DNA of 15,989 bases. Origin: Tetmemena sp. SeJ-2015. Taxonomy: Eukaryota; Ciliophora; Spirotrichea; Sporadotrichida; Oxytrichidae. Shown here in pieces: positions 8,747 to 15,989 of this stretch; the first letter of the stretch is position 1; the number at the start of each line of letters is the position of its first letter. The notes beneath the pieces were generated by a model. It worked only from the letters and a program-made list of their open reading frames with translations, was not told the DNA's origin and ran no database searches. Where the stretch lies: assembly GCA_027382625.1 (NCBI GenBank), contig JAJKFJ010022945.1, forward strand, positions 1 through 15,989. Direction: 5' to 3'. Position numbers and translations under genes: made by a program.

Positions 8747-10322
8747 GTTGTTTATAGCCCGAAGAGAATCTTTCTTCATACAAATTGCTTCACTCGATTA
8801 TAGCTGAATTCAAGAATGGAGATAAACAGACAAGTCCTTATATGCAGGAATTCAGATTCTTCCATCGATACGATGCAAAGGATCTAGCGAAGCAATTTTA
8901 GTCAACAAGGTCTTTGGTGACTCATTGGTACAGTTTCAGATAATGGAGCACTTCAGGAAGTTACACGAAAGAGTCAATGTTGATTTGGAAGTCTGAAATT
9001 TTCAATGTTTAGATTAATTGCAAAAGATCACCTCGATTCGATAAGCTCACAAATCGAGTAAGAGCCAATTTATAAGTGGTTTAACTAGCCATACTGGATC
9101 GCTTCAAGTTGATTAGATCAACAAGGGATCAACCTAAGTAGCTTACTCACAGCATTTCAATATTTCGATGTGTGAAGTCTTCTCAAGCATCTCAGCGCAA
9201 TCTATATTGCATCGATTAACTACGTTGACAGAGAGCGACATTACCTGCTCGAGCTTGCAATTAGACGTTCATCTATCAATGGGAGTATCGAGTTTGAAAA
9301 GAGCTCAAACGTGTGCTATATCATATGACAACCTCTAATGCAATCTTTCAATATCTGCTTCAGATTTCTTTGACAGGATCAGGTCAGCAAGAATTCATTC
9401 AAGTGAGATGAAGATTCAAGACTTACTCTGATCTGCAAAAAAGTCATTGCTTTCATGATCGAGTCAAGAAATGAACATCAAAGCAATACATTGAAATCTG
9501 CTCAGTATTCTTCTCATGCAGACTTGATGGCATCATCTAAACAGCAAGTGCAAGTTGTCGAATCTCAGTTGCTCATAGAATGCTATGACGGTTGAACTTA
9601 CGATGCTGCACTGCTGGAGACAGTTCTCCTCCAGCTTTGCGAAGTTCTTTCGCTCACCAAATCACTCAGTGAAGGAATTTGTTAAGTCGCAATGAAGAGC
9701 TAATACTATGACACTATATGGACATGCTGTCACCGATTCTCAAAAAGAAGCACGAGCAGATCCAACCTAATGTAGCATGTTCAATTCCTGGATGTGATTA
9801 GGATATCAGAGTCAAATAAGAACGAGTTAGATACCAAATCCTACCATGTCAAATGATAGCAAAGTAGCTGAAATACTCGAGGAAGTTGTATCAATGAGAA
9901 ATGTATGAGGCACTCTACTTATAAGTTCGATGCCTAAATTGAGACCTAGCTTAGGCACGTAGAGGCAGCTGTTGGAAGGTCGACGAAGATCTGTCTATAT
10001 TCTCTACTATCCTAAGGCTCTATCTGCAGATAGATGAGTTAGCTCAATATCAGGTATTCTTGAATTACTTTGTACTAACTGGTCATGAACCTTTAGCTAC
10101 AAGCTGCTTAATAATGCTCGACTTCATTCACACTAGACTACTCTCTGGTTTGCATAGCTCGTTGTAGTTGAACTGATAGCAGAGTTCCCACTGCACTCGA
10201 AGGAGCTTTCAAGGCGAACTCTTGAGAAGTCTAGAGTGAATCATTCCTCTGTCTTTACCTTCTGACACTGTGAACATGAAGACTGGCAAATTTCATGACT
10301 GTTCTCTGGCTCTCAGCTAGCA

Positions 10323-12248
10323 GTGATGCTTGGTTTAAAATTGAAATTTCCGTTTCCCCCGAAAGATTTTTGAAAGGAATTTATTGTGGGAATTTCGGTC
10401 CTTAATGGTTGAAATTTTAGGTTCCCCCTTTTCCAAAGGAAAATGGAAAACTTTTTTTACCCCAAAAAAACTTTTTTTAAAAAAATCATCTCACTTCTTC
10501 TAAAAAATGGGATTTTTCTTTGATTTCTAAACCGGGGCCCCATCGTAAATTTTTAAAAAAAAATTTTTTCCTTTAAATTTCCCTTCCCAAAAAATTTCCC
10601 TTAAATAAACCCCCCTTTTTCCCAAAGGAAACCCCCTTCTTACTAGCCCCCCGGGTGGGGGGGTTTTTTCCTTTCCAAGGGGCAATTTTTACCTTTTAAA
10701 AAAGGTTTTCCCATTTCCCCCAAAAAAAGGAAATTTTTTCACCTCCAGGGGTTTAAACAGGTTTTCAAACCGATTACCCGGCATAAGGGGAAAGGGGAAA
10801 CTGGGAAAAAATCTTTATTTTTGGGTTTTTGAAAAAAAAAAATTAAAAAGGTTTTTTTAAGTTGAGGTTTAAATTTTTTCCCCCCTAAACCCCCCCCCCC
10901 TTAAATTTTTTTAAACCCCCTTTTTTGTTTTAAAACCCCAAAATTTTTTGGATAAAGGGGGTCCCCGGAACCCTTTTGCGACCCATTTAAAACCCAAATG
11001 TTTGGTTCTTGGTTTGGGAAATTTTTCCCCTTTTTCCCCTCAAGTTTTGGGGGAATTTAAAGGGGGGGACGGGGGTTGTTTCCGGGTGGGTTTTTTTTAG
11101 GGAAAAAAATCCCAAAGGGGCTAAAACTTGGAATTTTAATTAATTTTAAATTAAAAAAACCCAAATTTAAAAATTTTTAAGACCCTTTAAAACCTGAATT
11201 TTCCCCCCAAAACCCCAATTTTGGAAAAAACCCCCCGAGGCAAATTTAAAAAATTTTTAAGGATAAATTTTTTCTTTAAAGTTTCTCAACCCTTTAAAGA
11301 GGTTGGGGGAAAATTTTCCCTCCAATGAATCGGATAAATGCCCCTAAAAACAGCTGAAAGGGGGGGTTTCCCCGGTGAAAAACTCCCCTCGGTTTATTTC
11401 AGAAAAGGAAATTTTTAAAAACCAAAAAAAAATTTTTAAAATTGGGTGGGAAAAATCCCTGGTTTTTTAAAAAAAAGAAATTAGGGGGTTTTGGGAAAAA
11501 AAAAGGCCCAAACCCCCAAAAGGGGAAATTTAAAAGGGAAAGGGAAAGGAAAAACCCCCTCATCTTCCCGTTTAAAAAACCCGGGAGATTCCCTTTAAAC
11601 CAAAGCTTTAGGTCCAAACCCCCAAAAAAACACCCTTTAAGGATACCCTTTCCCCCCAAAAACCCTAAAAAAGGGGGGCCCGCCCTGCAAAGAGGTTTCA
11701 AAGGGGGAGCGCCCAACGGGGTTTTTAAGGGGAAAAATTAAACCCCCTTCCCAAAACTTTAAGGCCGAAATTATAAAGGCTTTAAAGGGCCCTTTGTTTC
11801 CCTGTTAAAAAAAACGAATGGGAAGGTCTTCCAAGCATAATTTTTTAAAATTTTCAATCCTTAAGAATTTAAAGGGATTAGGGTGGCAAAAATTTTAAGG
11901 GAAAGGAACCCAAAAAGGAACAAGAAAGAAAAAAATTCTAAAGGGGCTTTAAAAATACAAAATTTGGAAACCCTTTTTTTCCTTTATAAAAAAAAACCCC
12001 CCCTTTTTAAAAAAAAAAGGGATTTAACCCCGAAAAAATAGCCCCCCTTGCCCCGTCCAATAGAAACAGAAGTAAAAGAGTAGTTTTAAGAAACCCCAAG
12101 AGCAAGCAAAAGCAAGGCCCAAAACCCCAAAGCAAACCTAAACCCTCTTTTTCAAGAATTTTACTTTTTGGCAAATTTAAAGGCATAAAAAAGGGGGACA
12201 AAGGGGAATCTTTTCACCCAAAGGCCCCAAGGGTAAAATGGAAAGAAA
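10323..12248. other. Homopolymer-mosaic block, probably low-quality consensus
   Basis: About 1.9 kb built almost wholly of runs of three to ten identical bases (A, C, G and T runs side by side, for example about ten C near 10893), with sharp onset after 10322. Neither flank nor the rest of the window has this texture. The right TBE copy next to it carries the same kind of change in known coding sequence: normal codons are replaced by runs of neighbouring bases. The simplest reading is that the consensus here is smeared or unpolished, and the true sequence is not recoverable by eye. Open frames in it are translations of AAA, CCC, GGG and TTT triplets and are not genes. Confidence 0.75.
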
Positions 12249-12249
12249 G

Positions 12250-12325
12250 CCCAAAACCCCCATAAATATGATAAGAAAGTGAAAATAAGTTGTTTATAAT
12301 TAATTTCTTTATTAATACTTTAATC
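12250..12325 (+). repeat. Probable inner terminal repeat of the right TBE copy with C/A telomere-like motif
   Basis: Begins with CCCAAAACCCCC at 12250-12261, close to the C4A4 telomeric repeat of spirotrichs, followed by an AT-rich leader to the transposase ATG at 12326. It is alignable to the left inner end (3468-3540). Because the block just upstream is full of artificial-looking runs, the exact run lengths should not be trusted. Confidence 0.45.
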
Positions 12326-13395
12326 ATGCGAGTAAACGCAAAATTTAAAAAATAACTACATGATCCATCCTATCTCAGTTTCATTTTGACAAAAAGGGTA
12401 TGGATGTAGTCACCCTTATCAGTAGTAATAGCCAGTTCTCAACAAATTTCCATCGAAAAAATGTTGAGAGTGCCAGCGCGCACTATACTCTCGCATTTGA
12501 AATTTGTTTTGGGCAATAAAGAAATTTAAAGGAGTTGCAGCTGTTCCTCTTTCGCACTTCTAATTTTCAAAAATGTGCAATAAATTTATTTGATTGACCC
12601 TTTCAAACCTTCGCCACTAAGCGCACTTCAGTTTGGAGTAGCGCGCAAAGATCTTCCATTATTTTCCCTTTTATCTCAAGATCTTCCGTAGACTGTAGAA
12701 AACTCTATCGTTGAAAGGGCATAACGTAAAAAACTGTGAATCGAGTGAAGCGCGTTTAGACTTCATAACCCTTTTTTTAAAATTTAATCTGAAATATTTT
12801 TACGACTAGCTGCTCGGGTGTGAGAGGGATAGCGGAAGTTTGAAATGTGCTGACGAAGCTGTGTTACACAAACCCCTTTCATGAAGAAGATTTTGGTACA
12901 AAAAACACGATAAAATAAAGTTTACGAGTGAAAGAAATATAAACTACAAGTCGTTATTCGGGAAATCAGCGAAGATCAGGCTTAGAAGCTTATTCCTTCA
13001 TCCTGTTTCTATAAAGCGAGAGCAGATGTTGCTTTCCCTTTAAAGGGAAGCTAAGAGAAAAGATCACAGAGGGTGAGATGTTCTACCCCGTTGAAAACCT
13101 CAGCGTACACAAAAAAAGGGAAGCGAAGAAGGCATACCTGAGTTGAACTTTCACCCCTTTTTTTAAAATGTTCCATACCCCGCCAGAGTTAAAGGGGCCC
13201 ATTGAGTTTTACTGGAACTTAGTTAAGGGACACTATAAGAAGCTGCTGCTCTATCACTTGATGCATGATTAAGCTATCGATACAGAGGATTTAATAGTGA
13301 GTAGTTGTAAGAGAGTGGAAGAAGAGAAGACAAAGTTATGTGCGAGATAAGGTAGAGTGAATATTTAGGAAAAGTATTTAAGCTTAACTTAATGA
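12326..13395 (+). pseudogene. TBE '42 kDa' DDE transposase, right copy, heavily disrupted
   Basis: Aligns to the left transposase from ATG 12326 to TGA 13393-13395 but contains many indels and substitutions, mostly tracts replaced by runs of A, C, G or T, so no frame stays open for long. The first catalytic Asp (12852-12854) and the Glu (13204-13206) are still visible. The second Asp codon reads GAA at 13093-13095, a Glu in place of the essential Asp. As written this cannot encode an active transposase. Because damage is concentrated towards the homopolymer block and of the same type, consensus error is more likely than genuine decay. Confidence 0.75.
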
Positions 13396-13401
13396 CTTAA
13401 G

Positions 13402-14197
13402 TCACTTTTGCTTATCTGGGAAGAAGGGATTCTTAAGAGGTTCCTTTCTCTCTTCTGTTGGGGGGCCCGATGGACCTAGTTCCTCATCTTCGAACCTGCT
13501 CCCGCATCTATGTGCATCTCGTCGTCCCTAAGTTTCTATAGTGATAGACGCTTGCTCACCTCGATGCTTGTATTTTGCTTCCGTGCTCTGAATACCTTTG
13601 CTCTCTCCTTCATTAAGTAGATGCCAGTGCCAGGTTTCTCTACACAGTTAAACTCTAAAACTTACTAGAGAAGTAGGGATACTTCTGAAGCTGCTCAAAC
13701 CATTCGTCGCTGATAACTATTCCTTGCTTCTTTGGGTCGTTCTCCTCTACTTAGAATCTCTTCCTGTGTGCATCTTCAATGATCTCTTTGAGGTACTCTG
13801 CACGTACAGTAGCAAGGACGCCAAAGAAGAACCTTCGTTCTGGCAACTTGTTTGAGAGTTGTTCCTTGTTAGGAAGGAATAGAGCAACCTCCGGATCTCC
13901 CATCGCATCGTCATACATATTAGTGACTGAGATCTCAGGATAGTTTGGGATCTCCATCATGTTGACATCGATTGTTTTGAGAGCTTTCTTCTCATCAGCA
14001 AGAATTGCTTTGAGGAACGAGATCTTTGTTCCATACATTGTCGGAAGGAACAAACCAACTAAGATTATTGTTACTCCATATGAGAGCTTCTTACCTTGCT
14101 AAGTGAGGTACCTGTAGAGGTCTTCCTTGCTTCGGAACCTGTTGCTCAACTCTTGCGCTTCCACTCTTAATCGCTTAACATTCAAGTTTTCCACCAT
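13402..14197 (-). CDS. TBE '22 kDa'-type protein, right copy
   Basis: ATG at 14197, ending at TGA 13402-13404 if the lysine-rich extension is included, or at the earlier TGA near 13610 if the protein is the unspliced 195-residue form. The first part reads through where the left copy has its extra base, so this copy gives the better version of the N-terminal 180 residues, including the hydrophobic segment. In the extension, a GGGGGGCCC run near 13460 and a missing base just after it change the length relative to the left copy and break the frame. The candidate 26-nt intron lies at 13640-13665. Function unknown. Confidence 0.75.
13640..13665 (-). other. Candidate 26-nt intron in the 22-kDa-type gene, right copy
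   Basis: Identical to the left copy's 2148-2173: GTAAGT donor and GTGTAG acceptor on the minus strand. Conservation between the copies shows it is not an isolated sequence error in one of them, but the copies are too alike for this to count as evolutionary support for splicing. Confidence 0.35.
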
Positions 14198-14371
14198 CTT
14201 GCTCGAGTACTCGTTGTTCTATTTGAAAATCAAAGTTATTATTATTGATCTAGATCCGAACGAAGCTAAAGGGCTTACTATTTAATAGTGAGATCCTATA
14301 GGATGACAAGCTGAAATAGATAGAGCTAGAGAACTAAGCGAATCAGGTGCAAGTTGTGAAGATGGAGCTCC

Positions 14372-14379
14372 TTTTTATA
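14372..14379 (-). promoter_or_regulatory. TATA box for the 22-kDa-type gene, right copy
   Basis: TTTTTATA on the plus strand, that is TATAAAAA on the coding strand, about 175 bp upstream of ATG 14197. It is conserved with the left copy. Confidence 0.5.
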
Positions 14380-14417
14380 TGTGGTGGCTCCATTAAATTA
14401 ATACTAATTATACTTAA

Positions 14418-14599
14418 AACTTAATTAGTAGCAATACTAAAGTTGCTGCAACTTAATTAGTAGCAGTTCAATCGCGTTGCAATGAAAATTAAATAGCAGC
14501 TATTTTTAAGCCTTTCGTGACGTCGACATTACTAACATGGTTTTCCCAAAGGAATTAGTAGCAAATACTTTAAATGCGTTTTGAACTTAATTCGTAGCA
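14418..14599 (-). repeat. 16-bp repeat array, right copy
   Basis: Copies of AACTTAATTAGTAGCA at 14418-14433 and 14450-14465 (exact), with a further clear copy at 14584-14599 (AACTTAATTCGTAGCA) and two altered ones near 14485 and 14550. The altered copies coincide with run-type differences from the left array, so the left array is the better guide to the motif. Confidence 0.6.
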
Positions 14600-14777
14600 A
14601 AATCAAGCAGAAAAAAGAGATAAATATGGAGCTATCTAATAATAAATAAGAAAGATGAAGAACATCAATAACTGACATCTTTTGCACTCTGATGTTCTCG
14701 TGAGTGCTCTGCACCTAGGCAACAGCATACATAATAATAAGTGGCGGGCTCTTCATAATTTAAAATTTGAATTTAAG

Positions 14778-15989
14778 ATGGCAACCAACCTAGCTAAGAG
14801 ACAAGTACAACCTTAGCAAACACAAGCTAAACTAATGTTCGGAACAGCAACCAAACAAGATGCTGTGTGCACTAAGTGCAAGGGAGAGCTCTCTGAACTT
14901 GAGCTCGAGCAAGAGATCTCTGTGCTTTAAATTGTCAAGCCAAGAGTTGAGAAGTCGGTGGGCGTTTAAACTATCGCACCTGATGCTCCTCTTGTTGCTG
15001 CTCCAGAGATCAATGAGGAGAAGAAACTTTTTGAATGCGAGTAATGTCAACGACAGTTCGAATATCCTCAGAGCCTCAAGCGGCACATCAAGGAAGTCCA
15101 CTCAGACAAACCTAAGATCTATATGAAGCATTAGAAAGTGGACGGTCGCTATCCTTGCTCAACTTGTGAGCAGACATTCTCTCACTCTGCTTTCCTCAAG
15201 AAACACATGGAGAAGAAGCACATGGCTGAGTTCGTAATTGAGGATAAAGAAACTTTAAAGATGGTGCCAGCTAAGAGGCAAGCACGATACCTTGACAAGG
15301 TTCAACTAAAGAGGAAGCAAGAGGAGAAGAAGAGGAAGATTGAGTTCATGAATCAGAAGCCTTAGTGTATGGTGTCAGTAAAGTTTCAGCTAGCTCAAAG
15401 CAAGACTCCATGCTTGAGAGTTGTAACTTTGGAGGAGTGTGTTCAAAATTACCTCCACCTTGCTGATGCGAAGCGAAGAGACACCATCATACAAGAAGAG
15501 TATGCTTACAAGATCTTCCCTTACGAATACCTTGTAAAGAAGGAAGAGAGAGGTCTTGAGTTCGCGAACGAACTGACAGTGTTGAGAGAAGCGAGGGACA
15601 AAAACTTGAAGTACGTTCTTCATCTTGCTGGTGTTCTTATCGATCATGATTACATCGCCATTCGCCTTCCTAAATGGGAGATCACACTAAGAGAATTTCT
15701 CAGCACGAGGCGCAACAAGTACTAGCTTACTGCTATTCTCACTGACCTCGTTAGAGGAGTGATGGAGTTGCATGAGTTGGGATTCGTGCACAGAGATCTC
15801 AAGCCAGAGAACATCATGATAAACTTTGAACCAGTCAGAGCAACTGTCATAGACTTCAACAGAGTTGTAAGAAGAGAAAACATTGAGGAAGCATCGGTGC
15901 AAGGAACTGCAGGCTACTTCCCATAGAGACAGACTTGGCTCAACGGTTCAGTGCAGTGGGACATTTGGTCTATAGTTGCAATCATACTT
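14778..15989 (+). CDS. TBE '57 kDa' C2H2 zinc finger + protein kinase protein, right copy, 3' end outside the window
   Basis: 404 codons without a TGA, with TAA/TAG as Gln at residues 13, 51, 64, 89, 119, 196, 316 and 383. Domains in order: a CxxC pair (C31/C34); finger 1 (C87, C90, H103, H108) and finger 2 (C127, C130, H143, H148), both C-x2-C-x12-H-x4-H; a basic linker (about 165-195); a kinase domain from about 230. Kinase signatures are the ATP-site Lys in YAYKIF (K245), a helix-C Glu (E265), HRDLKPEN (338-345), DFN in place of DFG (D359-N361), GTAGYFP (376-382) and D395 in WDIW. No glycine-rich loop is obvious before K245. The key Asp and Lys residues are present, so activity is possible, but the DFG Gly is Asn. 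A 57-kDa product of about 490 residues would leave some 85 residues beyond the edge. The role is unknown; DNA binding plus phosphorylation of transposase or chromatin is conjecture. Confidence 0.9.

Larger units (their letters stand above)
3541..10322. other. 6.8-kb central region with no recognised gene
   Basis: No family motif, tRNA-like, rRNA-like or transposon sequence could be recognised. Base content is more even than the AT-rich TBE spacers, and TGA and TCA triplets are about twice as common as I expect from composition in a sampled stretch (4.0-4.5 kb). Reading TAA/TAG as Gln leaves some fairly long TGA-free stretches: 3812-4021, 4101-4313, 4756-5091, 5095-5418, 7583-8041 and 8498-8743. 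All look protein-like, but none has a motif I know, and stretches of this length are expected by chance when only one codon stops. Small standard-code frames at 5554-5778 (minus), 5863-6072 (plus) and 6637-6861 (minus) look like chance. It could be germline-limited spacer, a decayed gene, or noisy consensus; I cannot tell which. Confidence 0.5.
14198..14777. promoter_or_regulatory. Divergent intergenic control region, right copy
   Basis: A 580-bp counterpart of 1042-1614, between the 22-kDa-type start (minus) and the zinc-finger/kinase start (plus). It holds the TATA box at 14372 and the 16-bp repeat array at 14418-14599. Several short tracts differ from the left copy, chiefly as run-type changes near 14270, 14485, 14540-14570 and 14600. 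An AT-rich leader precedes the kinase ATG at 14778. Confidence 0.65.
1..15822. repeat. Giant inverted repeat: about 3.55-kb arms around an 8.7-kb centre
   Basis: Arms are 1-3540 and 12250-15822, reverse complements of each other. Predicted peptides in the outer arms are identical (residues 1 to about 335 of the kinase protein), while the inner kilobase of the right arm is only loosely alignable. The arms are two TBE copies, so this is an inverted pair of elements, a composite structure, or an assembly or read palindrome. The centre itself shows no convincing mirror symmetry by eye. Confidence 0.85.
12250..15989 (+). mobile_element. TBE-like DNA transposon, right copy (outer end beyond the window)
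   Basis: Mirror image of 1-3540: transposase (plus), 22-kDa-type gene (minus), divergent control region, zinc-finger/kinase gene (plus, running off the window). Paired coordinates add up to about 15819 over most of the kinase gene, 15812 at the 22-kDa start and about 15790 at the inner end, so the two copies differ by few indels except in the transposase region. It extends about 167 bp further out than the left copy because of where the window is cut. Confidence 0.82.

Noticed and set aside
3541..10322. Reading TGA as Trp throughout the centre, as in some karyorelict or Condylostoma-type codes
   Set aside because: This would make any frame open. The TBE genes use TGG for Trp and end at TGA, so the simpler code with TGA as stop is kept.
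11399..11741. Overlapping open frames of about 100 codons on both strands, Phe/Gly/Pro/Lys rich
   Set aside because: They are read-throughs of A, C, G and T runs in the homopolymer mosaic; the peptide composition follows from AAA, CCC, GGG and TTT codons.
12007..12201. Minus-strand frame of 64 codons with leucine-rich sequence
   Set aside because: Lies in the same low-quality block; no support beyond being open.

Overview
The window looks like germline (micronuclear) DNA of a spirotrich ciliate of the Oxytricha/Stylonychia/Tetmemena kind. Two things point there. Long genes are open only if TAA and TAG are read as glutamine with TGA as the stop; the best one runs 404 codons with eight in-frame TAA/TAG and no TGA. 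The gene set also matches TBE (telomere-bearing element) transposons as I remember them: a '57 kDa' C2H2-zinc-finger/protein-kinase fusion, a '22 kDa' protein of unknown role, and a '42 kDa' DDE transposase. The family assignment comes from gene content and motifs; no database search was possible.

Layout. Positions 1-3540 hold a TBE-like copy cut by the left window edge: zinc-finger/kinase gene (minus, 1-1041), a divergent promoter region, the 22-kDa-type gene (plus, 1615-2409), a convergent transposase gene (minus, 2416-3467) and an AT-rich inner end with a telomere-like motif (to 3540). Positions 12250-15989 hold a second copy as the mirror image: transposase (12326-13395), 22-kDa-type gene (minus, 13402-14197), promoter region, and zinc-finger/kinase gene (14778 to the right edge). 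The transposase ends face each other and the kinase ends face outward. Between them, 3541-10322 is about 6.8 kb with no recognisable gene, only weak TGA-limited open frames, and 10323-12248 is a bizarre mosaic of A, C, G and T homopolymer runs.

State of the genes. The right kinase gene is intact as far as it goes. The left one carries a 4-nt loss that destroys its HRD catalytic motif. The left transposase keeps all three catalytic acidic residues (DD34E) but is interrupted in its N-terminal third. The right transposase is riddled with homopolymer-type changes and has lost the second catalytic Asp. Divergence between the copies rises from almost nil near the outer parts to heavy next to the homopolymer block. 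This gradient suggests that at least 10.3-13.5 kb is a poor long-read consensus rather than biology, and it clouds any claim about decay.

How the genes would work together. In TBEs the transposase is the presumed cut-and-paste enzyme and takes part in genome rearrangement. The zinc-finger/kinase and 22-kDa proteins are conserved accessory products of unknown role. A bidirectional control region with five 16-bp repeats spaced in multiples of about 32 bp separates the kinase and 22-kDa genes and is the clearest regulatory-looking structure here.
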